This document shows, in pieces, positions 28,071-37,370 of a stretch of 64,000 nucleotides of DNA. Origin of the DNA: Ktedonobacter sp. SOSP1-85 (GTDB taxonomy: Bacteria; Chloroflexota; Ktedonobacteria; Ktedonobacterales; Ktedonobacteraceae). A program made the translations under genes and the position numbers. The notes under the pieces are model-generated. The model searched no databases. It saw only the letters and a program-made list of their open reading frames with translations, and was not told the DNA's origin. Each line of letters starts with the position of its first letter. Position 1 is the stretch's first letter. The stretch spans positions 1,341,501 to 1,405,500 of the forward strand of contig NZ_BNJI01000001.1 in assembly GCF_016587415.1 (NCBI RefSeq), in the 5' to 3' direction.

Positions 28071-29448
28071 AGAGTGTAGGGTCCATGCTGGTATGGACTT
28101 GAGGTCCACGCTTCTCGTTGGCGTGCTCGCAGACCAATAAACCACTACCCCCACCAAAATTGCGGCAAGGGTGCCATCGGCTTGAGCCGTAGGGAGGAAT
28201 TGCCGCAAATGCCACACATATAATTGGATATTACTCCAGTTTAGTGGTAAAATGGGCGTATGCAGATACAACGAACCGTTCCCATTGTCATAGAGCCTGA
28301 CAGCGACCTTGAGCACACTATTGATGTGTTTCGGGAGGTGCAACATGCCCTCTCTGAACCGTGTTTCAATGGTGGCAAACCTCTTGGTGCTCTCGCGTTG
28401 CAACGGGCCTGTTACCATCAGGTGAAAGGTTCGCTCTCGGCACAAATGACGATCTCTGCTATTCGTCTTGTCTCCGCCGCCTATGCCAGCGCCAAATCCA
28501 ACAAGAAACCTGCACAACGCCCCTTTCTCTTCAAGAAGGCTCGTGCGTTGTTCCTGGTCGGAAAGCGTGGGCGTGACGCTGACTTTCGCAAAGATGGCAC
28601 CCTCTCTCTCTGGACGGTAGCAGGACGGAAACACCTCACGTATACGCTCCCTCAAGACTATGAGACGACCTTTATGAAAGCCATTGAGATTGATAGCCTT
28701 ACGGTTATCAAGCGCCGTGGCAAGCTCATTGGGCGTGTGACGCTTACCCTTGACGCCCCAGAGCCTCAAGGCATTCTCCCCGTAGGCATTGACCTTAATG
28801 AAACCAATGCCCTTGTCGCCGTTGACCCCGATGGGCGCACCCTCTTTGTGAGTGGGAGAGACGTCAAAGTCAAGAATCGACGTACAGCCAAGACTCGCGC
28901 TCGCCTCCAGCGCAGACATGCGACCCGTAAGGCAGAGAAGAAGGATACACGCAGTATTCGGCGTCTTCTCAAACGGTTAGGTCGCACACAACGCAATCGT
29001 ACCCGCACCTTTGCCCAACAAACAGCCAAGCAACTGATCACCTTTGCCCCCCAGAATGCCGTGCTCGTCTTTGAGGACTTGCAGATACCCAAACCAGAGA
29101 AGGGCAAGCTCAAAGGCAAGGCACTTCGACGTCGAATGTCGCTGTGGCAACGGCACCTCATTCGTACCTGTGTGGAGAATAAAGCCCAGGAATGTGGGCT
29201 GACCGTCACACAGGTGAACCCTGCCTACACGAGTATGAATTGTGCACGCTGTGGCTTGCGTGGGGTGCGCAAACGTCATGCCTTCTCCTGTCCTCACTGT
29301 AGCCACACGGATCATGCTGACGTCAATGCGGCGGTAAACATTCGCAACCGCTATACTGCCTTTCGGGGTAGTGGGCTGCTGTCAATCAGCCCTGAAGCCC
29401 AGTCCTAGGATGTGGGCAAGCCCTTGCATTCATGCATGGGGTTATTGA
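28071..29448 (+). mobile_element. IS200/IS605-type element without TnpA (orphan TnpB)
   Basis: The element contains one TnpB gene, with 189 non-coding bases before it and about 40 after. No Y1 transposase is present. Near the right end a hairpin at 29421-29440 (CCCTTGCAT / ATGCATGGG, one T-T mismatch) is typical of IS605 subterminal structures and would lie in the TnpB guide RNA. The ends are approximate: left after the histidine kinase stop, right next to the stop of the minus-strand membrane gene. Confidence 0.6.
28260..29408 (+). CDS. tnpB: TnpB RNA-guided nuclease (IS200/IS605 OrfB family)
   Basis: This 382-residue TnpB is compact but complete. RuvC residues are Asp178 (GIDLNETN), Glu272 (LVFEDLQIP) and Asp354 (HADVNAAVN). 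The zinc ribbon has Cys328, Cys331, Cys344 and Cys347 (CARCG ... CPHC). TnpB proteins cut DNA next to a short motif, guided by an RNA from the 3' end of their own element, and help keep the element at its donor site. It starts at an ATG. No tnpA lies beside it, so transposition would need help in trans. Confidence 0.9.
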   Translation: MQIQRTVPIVIEPDSDLEHTIDVFREVQHALSEPCFNGGKPLGALALQRACYHQVKGSLSAQMTISAIRLVSAAYASAKSNKKPAQRPFLFKKARALFLVGKRGRDADFRKDGTLSLWTVAGRKHLTYTLPQDYETTFMKAIEIDSLTVIKRRGKLIGRVTLTLDAPEPQGILPVGIDLNETNALVAVDPDGRTLFVSGRDVKVKNRRTAKTRARLQRRHATRKAEKKDTRSIRRLLKRLGRTQRNRTRTFAQQTAKQLITFAPQNAVLVFEDLQIPKPEKGKLKGKALRRRMSLWQRHLIRTCVENKAQECGLTVTQVNPAYTSMNCARCGLRGVRKRHAFSCPHCSHTDHADVNAAVNIRNRYTAFRGSGLLSISPEAQS

Positions 29449-29985
29449 CTAAAAAGCTTTCAATAAATCAGCGGGAGACGAGCCAAAGTGATCATTGACA
29501 TACGAGTGACCATAGGGCGTGAAATGGATGCTGGCCCAGGTAGACCGTAAGATCTGGATATTGCGCAGAATACGTGCCTCGCCCCAAAGTGGATAGAGCA
29601 AATCACGCAAGGCAAGCACAACATCGCTCGTGCTACTAACAAGAACGCCGCAACAGACCACCAGTCCGATAAACAGAGGATGGTGAGGTACAATAAACGG
29701 ACTGAGAGGGGTAAAGAAGCCAATGTAGAGCACACTTCCAGAGACCAGCGCCGGGACAAGCGCGTTTAACCAGGTGAAGAACACGGAAGGCTTGTGCAAG
29801 ACCATAAAGGAGACGCCAAGGGGACCAATTGCCCACCCGATCACAGGCTCCCGCCGGAGTAAAAGCACCAGGAGATGTGCTAAGCGGAAAGAGATTATCC
29901 AGAAGACGGCAAGCAGGACGGCTCCCAGCGGATATACCACCTGGAAGTGCAGGACATTCATAAGCGTAACTGCTAATGCTGGCAT
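29449..29985 (-). CDS. Hypothetical multi-pass membrane protein
   Basis: This 178-residue protein has about four hydrophobic helices: an N-terminal one (VVYPLGAVLLAVFWIISF), two central (WAIGPLGVSFMVL; LVPALVSGSVLYIGFF) and one around LFIGLVVCCGVLVSS. A roughly 50-residue polar C-terminus follows. I do not recognise the family. It is monocistronic. Its stop codon abuts the right end of the first TnpB element, so the element may have landed exactly behind the gene or trimmed its end. Confidence 0.6.
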   Translation of the reverse strand: MPALAVTLMNVLHFQVVYPLGAVLLAVFWIISFRLAHLLVLLLRREPVIGWAIGPLGVSFMVLHKPSVFFTWLNALVPALVSGSVLYIGFFTPLSPFIVPHHPLFIGLVVCCGVLVSSTSDVVLALRDLLYPLWGEARILRNIQILRSTWASIHFTPYGHSYVNDHFGSSPADLLKAF

Positions 29986-30247
29986 AGCATACCCTCGCCC
30001 AAAACACGGTCAGAAAGTCCTCGCATGAAGACAAGAACCCGCCGAAACCAGTAGTGTGTATCTATTATTATAAGCTATAAATTTGAGGGAAGCAATTGCA
30101 ACAGCCCAAAAAGGATAGGAAAACAAGAATATAGCTCACAAAAAGAGGTAAGGACATTGTTAGGAAAAATGTGGGAGAGCGTAACCACGCAAAGAAGAAC
30201 AAGCTAGAGAAGAAGAGGTAAAATAGTTGTAGAAGGGAATTTAAAAA

Positions 30248-30319
30248 TGGGCGCTACTGGGATCGAACCAGTGGCCTCTTCGGTGTGAACGAAGCGCTCT
30301 CCCGCTGAGCTAAGCGCCC
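30248..30319 (-). tRNA. tRNA-Val (anticodon CAC)
   Basis: The minus strand folds as a full cloverleaf of 72 bases. Acceptor GGGCGCT pairs with AGCGCCC, with discriminator A. The D arm is GCTC/GAGC, the anticodon stem CTTCG/CGAAG encloses TTCACAC, and the T arm is ACTGG-TTCGATC-CCAGT. The anticodon CAC reads GTG. CCA is not encoded. Confidence 0.96.
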
Positions 30320-30582
30320 TAACTGCTGACGTCGTCATAGTAACATCTATGCAGCTATTTGTCAAGCAATTTTTGTCTTCAATTTACCACCCTCACGCTC
30401 CCCAATTGCCTCAGCTTGTGGAGGCACCTATGCTTAAAAGAGAAATCAACAGTTCATCAAAAGAGAGGAGAATGGAGTCAAAAAACAGCACATGGCACAC
30501 ATTCCTTTCTCATTGACATCGGGGAAGAAATGTTCTAAAATAATTATGTAAAAGGAGCTCATGGTGTAAAAATGACTTTCAA

Positions 30583-31722
30583 GTGATTTGTGCGCACAAA
30601 ATTCGCCTCCATCCTACCAAGGAGCAAACGCTCTATTTTGCGAAAGCAGCTGGAATTGCACGGTTTACATGGAACTGGGCGTTGGCTGAGTGGAATCAGC
30701 AATATGAGGTGGGCGAGAAACCGACCGTATTGAAACTGAAAAAACAGTTCAACGAGATCCGGCGGGAGCGTTTTCCTTGGACGTGGGAGGTCACCAAGAA
30801 TGCGTCGGACCAGCCCTTTTTGGATTTGGGCAAAGCCTGGACCGCCTTCTTCGAGGGTCGGGCGCACCGTCCTCGTTTCAAGAGCAAAAAGCGCAGTAAG
30901 CCGAGCTTTTATCTCGCCAATGATCAGATGGAACTCGGTGACCACCGCGTTTGGATCCCCAAACTTGGATGGGTGAATATATCGGAAAATCTCAGATGGA
31001 AAGGGAAAGTGACCGGAGCGCGAATAACGCGCACGGCGGATTGGTGGTTTATCTCGATCACGGTAGACGTCCCCAATGATCAACCAATCACGCGCCCCGC
31101 TGCCATTGGAATAGATGTCGGCTTGAACCGGCTGGCAACCTTGAGTACTGGTGAGGGATTTGAGAACCAAAAATGCCTCAGCACCGCACTCAAAAAGCTG
31201 CGTCAGGCCAATAAACGTCTCCATCGGCGCAAGCCAGACTCCAAAAACCGGGAGAAAGCGCGTCGTCAAGTGGCTCGCCTCCACTATCGCATTACCTGCC
31301 TACGCGATGATGTGCTCCACAAGCCCACAACGAGGCTCGCCAATAGCTATGGGATCATTGGGGTGGAGGATCTCAACCTCAAGGGGTTGCTCAAAAATCG
31401 CAAACTGGCTCGCTCGTTCTCTGATGCCTCCCTTGGCAAACTTTTGAACCTGCTCACCAGCAAAGTTGAACAACGCGGCGGGCAGGTGGTAAAGGTGGGG
31501 CGCTTCTTCCCATCAAGCAAAACCTGCCATGCTTGTGGCTGGAAGTGGGAAGAGATGCAACTTTCTGATCGGGCGTTCCACTGCCAGAATCCCCAGTGCG
31601 CCTACTCTCAGTTTGAGCAGGATAGAGACTCGAATGCGAGCCTCAATATTCTCTTTGAAGCCCTCCGCTTGATCGGGCTCATTGATCAGGCCGCTCTCGA
31701 TACTGGCTCGGGCGGAGCGTAA
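30583..31722 (+). CDS. tnpB: TnpB RNA-guided nuclease, second orphan copy
   Basis: This 379-residue protein is only distantly related to the TnpB at 28260. RuvC residues are Asp178 (GIDVGLNRLATL), Glu262 (GVEDLNLKGL) and Asp349 (RDSNASLNI). The zinc ribbon has Cys315, Cys318, Cys334 and Cys339. The N-terminal HTH and WED-like region begins KIRLHPTKEQ. It starts with GTG; no other start fits since an upstream stop lies 10 bases away. No tnpA is adjacent. A probable guide RNA region follows directly. Confidence 0.9.
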   Translation: MICAHKIRLHPTKEQTLYFAKAAGIARFTWNWALAEWNQQYEVGEKPTVLKLKKQFNEIRRERFPWTWEVTKNASDQPFLDLGKAWTAFFEGRAHRPRFKSKKRSKPSFYLANDQMELGDHRVWIPKLGWVNISENLRWKGKVTGARITRTADWWFISITVDVPNDQPITRPAAIGIDVGLNRLATLSTGEGFENQKCLSTALKKLRQANKRLHRRKPDSKNREKARRQVARLHYRITCLRDDVLHKPTTRLANSYGIIGVEDLNLKGLLKNRKLARSFSDASLGKLLNLLTSKVEQRGGQVVKVGRFFPSSKTCHACGWKWEEMQLSDRAFHCQNPQCAYSQFEQDRDSNASLNILFEALRLIGLIDQAALDTGSGGA

Positions 31723-31850
31723 AAGTCGCCTGTGGACTTGGGGTAAGACCAAAGGGCTTCAGCTTGGAGGCACCTGGGAGGGAAGCAGGAACAACGAAAG
31801 ATGCGGTAGAGCTATGCATGCATACGTTTTACTACATTAATTGGAGCAGA
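31723..31850 (+). ncRNA. Right end of the TnpB element, probable guide (omega/re) RNA
   Basis: The bases after the tnpB stop include GGCTTCAGCTTGGAGGCACC and GGGAAGCAGGAAC. Sequences of this type, as I recall them, follow tnpB genes of this branch and form the scaffold of the guide RNA. The exact RNA end and the guide are not determined. By analogy the RNA would begin inside the tnpB 3' region. Confidence 0.5.
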
Positions 31851-32096
31851 GAGCTAATCTTATGACCACATAAGCAGAGGGGGCCGTTTATGTCACGCAT
31901 GTCCGCCGGGCGAGGAGTTAGCAAATGGCTGATCAGTACAGTGCTCGTTCCTGCATTGATCCTTGTTGTTCGTCGCCAGCTCGAACGTTTCGTCCAACGA
32001 CATATCTAATCCATACGCCACGGTGGCTGAGCCTGGCGCTTTTGTATGATATACTGAGGGGCAGAAGTAATTTCTTGTTCTTTGGAGATAGTATCT

Positions 32097-32489
32097 ATGG
32101 AAGAAAAGACCTCAACCACAAATGAAGTGGCAATGGAGCCAGCTAAAGAGCAACAAAAGGTTTCATCGACGCCAGAAATCGCTGGGAATGAGCCTCGCAA
32201 GGCCTATGGAACCGCCAAGACCGAGAATTTGCAGGATTCGGGACTCTGGCGCATCCTCTTGCCGGGCTTTGTCGCCGCGTGCTGCATACTCTTGTTCTTT
32301 ATCCCGCTCGGCATTCTCTCCCCGCTCGTCCTGCAAGCCATCGATCCATCCTCGCCAACGGGGCCCCATGGGCTCAATCTCATCTGGCTCTGGATTGGCA
32401 TGGCTGTGATTGAATTGACGATTGCAATTGTCATTTTCCTTGGCTTCCGCAAAATATTTTTTACGCAAGCGGGCAATTATAGTCGTTAA
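32097..32489 (+). CDS. Small two-helix membrane protein
   Basis: This 130-residue protein is of unknown function. A polar, Glu/Thr-rich N-terminus (about 50 residues) is followed by two hydrophobic helices (about residues 50-75 and 90-115) connected by a Pro-rich loop, and a short basic C-terminus. ATG 32097 is used because GGAG lies 9 bases upstream; a TTG at 32082 is less likely. It is monocistronic and ends before a hairpin shared with the acyl-CoA dehydrogenase genes. Confidence 0.6.
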   Translation: MEEKTSTTNEVAMEPAKEQQKVSSTPEIAGNEPRKAYGTAKTENLQDSGLWRILLPGFVAACCILLFFIPLGILSPLVLQAIDPSSPTGPHGLNLIWLWIGMAVIELTIAIVIFLGFRKIFFTQAGNYSR

Positions 32490-32534
32490 GCCATTCCTCT
32501 TTCCTTCATCTCAGTTCGCAAGCTCGCCTTAAGA

Positions 32535-32590
32535 AGAAGATAGAAGAGTGGGGTCTGGGCCACGGCCCAGACCCCACTCTTCTATCTTCT
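32535..32590. terminator. 27-bp perfect hairpin between convergent genes
   Basis: Arms 32535-32561 and 32564-32590 are perfectly complementary with a 2-base loop, core GGGTCTGGGCC/GGCCCAGACCC. It lies between a plus-strand membrane gene and the minus-strand acyl-CoA dehydrogenases, so it should stop transcription from both sides. Confidence 0.75.
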
Positions 32591-32667
32591 ATCTACAAGT
32601 GCCGCAGGCACAAACTATCAAATCTGAAGAAAACCATGTGAGTAGCTCAACTCGAATGAGGGGCCCA

Positions 32668-33849
32668 TCAAGGGATGCTGACCTTGGGGAACATGCGCCG
32701 CGCAATCACCAGGCGCTGAATTTGCGCGGTTCCCTCAAAAATGTCAAATACTTTGGCGTCGCGGAACCACTTATGGATAAACTGCTTTGTCTCGGTCATC
32801 TCTCCCGGCGCAGTAATGCGTACCGCCTCCGCGGTCACCTTCATGACCAGTTGCCCCGCGTAGGCCTTACACATCGATGCCTCTTTTGAATTGGGGATAC
32901 GCTGGTCAGCCATCCAGGCTGCACGCCACACAAGCAAACGCGCCATCTGGATCTCCTGGCGCAACTCCTCCAACTTCTCAGCGATCTCGCGTCGCTGATA
33001 CGGAGCATACCCCGCTGGTAACTCTTGCTCGTACCAGGCTTGCGCACCCTCGTACGCGGCCCGGCAAATACCAACCGCGAGTGCTCCGACCATGGGACGC
33101 GTAGCGTCCAGAGTCCCCATAGCGGCCTTAAAGCCACCCTTCGCGCCCGCCTCGCGTCCGGCGAGCAGGTGATCTTTAGGAATACGGCAGTTCTCAAAGA
33201 TTAACTCGGTTGTCTGCGAGGCTCGCAACCCCATCTTCTCTTCAATACGACCAATAACCAGTCCCGGCGTTCCTTTGGGGACGACAAAGGGACGAATACC
33301 TGCGCGCCCCATACTTTTATCTATGGTCGCAAAGGTAATGATGAGGTCAGCTCTGGCTCCATTGGTGATATAGTGCTTGTGCCCATCAATGACCCACTCT
33401 TCACCCTCTAACCTGGCGGTCGTCGCCATCCCGGCAACGTCTGAACCAATTCCAGGCTCCGTCAGCGCCAGGGCACCCCAGTGTAGCTGGTCATCTCTGT
33501 AGATACGTAAAAATTTCTCTTGCTGCTCTGGTGAACCCTGGGCAAGGATAGGGGGGGCGGCCAGGCCCGGTCCAGGCATAGCGGTGGCAAGGGCGGCATC
33601 ACCCCAGGCCATCTCCTCGTGCGCGAGCATCGCCAGGATTGCCTCCTGGCGCTCTCCCGGCTGGCGGAACTGTCGCGCCTGCCCCTCAACGCCACCGCGG
33701 AAACGCTTCTGCATCTGCCAGAAAAACGACTCGGGAATCTGCTCGGTGCGATCACACTCCAATGAGATCGGGCGCATCTCTTCTAGCGCGATCTGATGTG
33801 CGAACTCGCGATATTCCTGCTGCTTTGCGCTTAAGCGAAAATCTAGCAT
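32668..33849 (-). CDS. Acyl-CoA dehydrogenase (catalytic-type subunit)
   Basis: This 393-residue FAD enzyme introduces the alpha-beta double bond in acyl-CoA. FAD-binding blocks are ALTEPGIGSDVAGM and IDGHKHYITNGARAD. C-terminal RDAKVFDIFEGTAQIQRLVIAR places the catalytic base at about Glu372. It starts 7 bases behind the stop of a second acyl-CoA dehydrogenase gene. The two probably form one complex. Chain-length preference cannot be read. No thiolase or hydratase lies nearby. Confidence 0.92.
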   Translation of the reverse strand: MLDFRLSAKQQEYREFAHQIALEEMRPISLECDRTEQIPESFFWQMQKRFRGGVEGQARQFRQPGERQEAILAMLAHEEMAWGDAALATAMPGPGLAAPPILAQGSPEQQEKFLRIYRDDQLHWGALALTEPGIGSDVAGMATTARLEGEEWVIDGHKHYITNGARADLIITFATIDKSMGRAGIRPFVVPKGTPGLVIGRIEEKMGLRASQTTELIFENCRIPKDHLLAGREAGAKGGFKAAMGTLDATRPMVGALAVGICRAAYEGAQAWYEQELPAGYAPYQRREIAEKLEELRQEIQMARLLVWRAAWMADQRIPNSKEASMCKAYAGQLVMKVTAEAVRITAPGEMTETKQFIHKWFRDAKVFDIFEGTAQIQRLVIARRMFPKVSIP

Positions 33850-33855
33850 AAGCTT

Positions 33856-34953
33856 CTACTCCATCGATGCGGCGTTGCGCATCCACATCTCAACGGGGTG
33901 ATCCTGTAGAAAGCCAGCGCCACCCATAACCTGTACCGCGTCAATCGTCGCTGATTGTGCCAGCTTGATAGCCTGCTTCTGTACGGCCTCGATATCACGA
34001 ACAATCGCGGCTATATCCTGCCCCTGATCCCACTGCGTCGCCGCCTGCCAGAGAAAGAGCCGTACCGCGTCCAGCTTCATTGCCATCTCGGCCAGCATAA
34101 AGGCAATTCCCTGGTATGAGACAATGGGGCGCCCAAAGGCGATCCGCTCCTCAGCATAGCGACTGGCATACTCAAGCGCCGCGCGTGTCATCCCACATGC
34201 CACGCCAGCCCGCAGGAGCAAATACAGCGAGGCCGCACGCAATATAGCAGGCGAACCTGGCTCTCCAAGCAAGGCCCCCTCCGGTAGAACCACGTTCTCC
34301 AGGCGAAAAGTGGCACTGGGAGCAGCCTGCAATCCTAGCTTCTGCTTCTCTGAGCGCACTTCCAAGCCCGCCGCCTGCTCTGGCAGAAGTACAGCACACA
34401 GACCATCATAGGTCTGTGTACCCTCTACCCGCGCTAGCACGACACGTAGTCGTGCCTGCTCTCCATGAAGGACGTCGCGTTTCATGCCAGAGAGAAGATA
34501 GTGATTGCCCTGACGCTTGAGTATCGTCTGCACATTGCGAAGCTCATAGCCCCCTGTAGGCTCGGCGACACCCAGACAACCACGCTCCAGATATCCGCGC
34601 TGGGCATCACCAAAATCTGGAAGATAGGCTTCTTTCTGTGACACATTCCCCGCCAATTCAACACAGAGTGGCCCCATCAGCGAGCCGAGGATAGATAAGG
34701 CCTGGCCACCATCCCCATATCCCAATTCCTCAGCCACCAGGGCATAGGTAGCGGCCTCGATGGGGCCAGCACCTCCATATTCTTCAGCAAAGGGGAGCGT
34801 AAGCCCGGTTTGCGCGAACGTACGCATGACGTCTTGAGAAATATCGCCCTGTTTTTCCGCGGCTCTAGCCTGGGGACGCAATAGATCAATGGCCAGGCTT
34901 GAGGCCAGGCGGCGTACCTCTTCCTGCTCTTCAGAGGGAGAAAAATTGAGCAT
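33856..34953 (-). CDS. Acyl-CoA dehydrogenase homologue lacking the C-terminal catalytic Glu
   Basis: This 365-residue member of the family begins LNFSPSEEQEEVRRLASSLA, has an N-terminal helical domain and the middle beta domain (GVAEPTGGYELRN; LGLQAAPSATFRLENV), and stops at HPVEMWMRNAASME. In ordinary members the chain goes on about 25-30 residues through the FEGTxxIQ motif that carries the general base; here that part is missing. Next to an intact homologue this resembles heteromeric enzymes with one non-catalytic subunit. ATG 34953 is chosen over a GTG at 34980, on the basis of AAAGGA spacing. Confidence 0.87.
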   Translation of the reverse strand: MLNFSPSEEQEEVRRLASSLAIDLLRPQARAAEKQGDISQDVMRTFAQTGLTLPFAEEYGGAGPIEAATYALVAEELGYGDGGQALSILGSLMGPLCVELAGNVSQKEAYLPDFGDAQRGYLERGCLGVAEPTGGYELRNVQTILKRQGNHYLLSGMKRDVLHGEQARLRVVLARVEGTQTYDGLCAVLLPEQAAGLEVRSEKQKLGLQAAPSATFRLENVVLPEGALLGEPGSPAILRAASLYLLLRAGVACGMTRAALEYASRYAEERIAFGRPIVSYQGIAFMLAEMAMKLDAVRLFLWQAATQWDQGQDIAAIVRDIEAVQKQAIKLAQSATIDAVQVMGGAGFLQDHPVEMWMRNAASME

Positions 34954-35100
34954 CAACGACATCCTTTCGCCATTTGACACTGAATGTATTCTCTGACCCC
35001 CACCAGGGGATTGGACAGCCTACTTAAGAATACATGCCGTTTCATCTCTTCTCATTTTATGCGATATTTTCTCCTGAATGCAACCGAAATACGCATAAAA

Positions 35101-35136
35101 AAGGCTTGAAAGCACCAACTGATACTTTCAAGCCTT
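35101..35136 (-). terminator. Terminator of the CHAP-protein gene
   Basis: Stem AAGGCTTGAAAG / CTTTCAAGCCTT (12 bp, 12-base loop), followed on the minus strand by TTTTTT. It lies about 100 bases past the CHAP gene stop. Confidence 0.85.
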
Positions 35137-35234
35137 GCGCCGGGCCAATTATTTTACAATCAGGTACAATCAGGAGCCAATCGTGGCAACAGCTCAGCAA
35201 AAACTGGGCATCATCTGCATAACAGGACAGGACA

Positions 35235-35750
35235 CTACCCCCAGATAAACGAGACTCCTGGACCTGGATAATACTCATTATGCGTCACTTCACCAGGCCC
35301 GCCACCCGCGTTCATGGCGCTCATGACCACGGCTCCATCACTCTCTATTGCCTCGACCACACCTACATGTCCATAGCCAGTAGCGCCCTGGACGCCGACT
35401 TGCAATACCATAATCGAGTGGAGTACTGGCTGGCTCGATACAATCCAGCCATAATCGGCAGCACGATCAACCCACTCACTGGCATTCCCATACGTCCAGG
35501 GCACATAGTAGCCATGCAAATCATGATACCGCTCATTCGCGTACCAGGTGCATTCCCCGAAGGGATAGACATTCTCATACACAGCGTCTTCAGCATGCGC
35601 CACCCTGGGGGCTTGAAATCCATGAATGCTCACGCTCAATGCTGCAACGATAGTGAACATTACCAACGCTACCGCCGCACATCTCCACACCACACTCTTT
35701 GCCCCGTTGCTTCCCCGGAATATATTCCAGATCTTTTGACGCGTTCGCAT
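35235..35750 (-). CDS. Secreted CHAP-domain protein (probable peptidoglycan amidase/endopeptidase)
   Basis: This 171-residue protein starts with a basic N-terminus, then a hydrophobic signal segment (CAAVALVMFTIVAALSVSI) and a likely signal peptidase site after AHA (residue 53). The mature part is a CHAP domain: Cys67 in YPFGECTWYANERY and His128 in TGYGHVGVVEAI are the expected catalytic pair. CHAP enzymes cleave amide bonds in peptidoglycan or glutathionylspermidine. No extra cell-wall-binding module is present. It is monocistronic with its own terminator. Confidence 0.85.
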   Translation of the reverse strand: MRTRQKIWNIFRGSNGAKSVVWRCAAVALVMFTIVAALSVSIHGFQAPRVAHAEDAVYENVYPFGECTWYANERYHDLHGYYVPWTYGNASEWVDRAADYGWIVSSQPVLHSIMVLQVGVQGATGYGHVGVVEAIESDGAVVMSAMNAGGGPGEVTHNEYYPGPGVSFIWG

Positions 35751-36419
35751 TGTTTCCTCTTCTAATATTTCAAATAGTAGGATCTCTTTTTGACGTGCAT
35801 TCCTCGACTGAATGAACGGGTTTTAGCATCTTTAGCAACTACATGAGGAAAAGCAGCGTCTAAATATACTATACAAAAGTACACAATAACATGTATTCCA
35901 ATTTGCAGTGCAGGAGCGTTTTGCGCTCCCGCTTGTAGTCCTTCAAGGTTGCTCGTTCCTACGAGTAGGACATGATAACCAAAGTCACGACAGCCTGGAA
36001 ACACGCGCCCGGCTGACCGAGCACCTATGCTTCCAGCAGATGTACATTCCCAAAAGGAGCCCGCTGGCTCACCCTCCAACCCACGACAGCATCTGTATCG
36101 TCTCTTTTGTTCTCTCCTTTGAGGAATAGTGCGGTAAACAAGGATAGTTGCCTATATTCAACTTAGCAATTTGCAAAATCTTACATCCAGCATATAATGG
36201 ACTATAGCGTTATATACGGAGAACTAGCAAATAACGTGATCATTGCCGTGTTCTGTATAAATCTGCAGTCACAAACACGATGTTAGTTCTTGAGTCATAT
36301 AAGCTCAATTACAAGGATCACGAGTGCCTATCGTGAAAGATATGGCTCAACCAGAGTAAATAAAGTATCACCTTATTTTCACTCCAAACGAGGAACAGGA
36401 TGACAGAATGTAAGGAGTT
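35751..36419. other. Intergenic stretch without recognisable gene
   Basis: This stretch of about 670 bases lies between the CHAP gene and the dehydratase relic. A minus frame at 35762-36079 has no family resemblance or ribosome site. A short hairpin (GGAGCG/CGCTCC) lies near 35911. The stretch from 36130 is AT-rich. Confidence 0.4.
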
Positions 36420-37188
<769 letters not shown>

Positions 37189-37370
37189 TAGCTATGCCAC
37201 CGTGCTTCTCCACCTTCAATGGTAGATTCTTTGTGGCAAAAATGCAAGCTCGTCATTGAAGCTTTCGTCTGAAGTGCGCTTGATCCGGAATTTGAAATCT
37301 GAGCTGGAGTGGCTTTTGGGGAGCAGTCCAGAGAGATACTTCAACTATAAGGGTATGTGGAAAAGTCCTT

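Noticed and set aside
28047..28919. Minus-strand frame of 290 codons
   Set aside because: Antisense to the tnpB gene, whose catalytic motifs are all in the plus frame.
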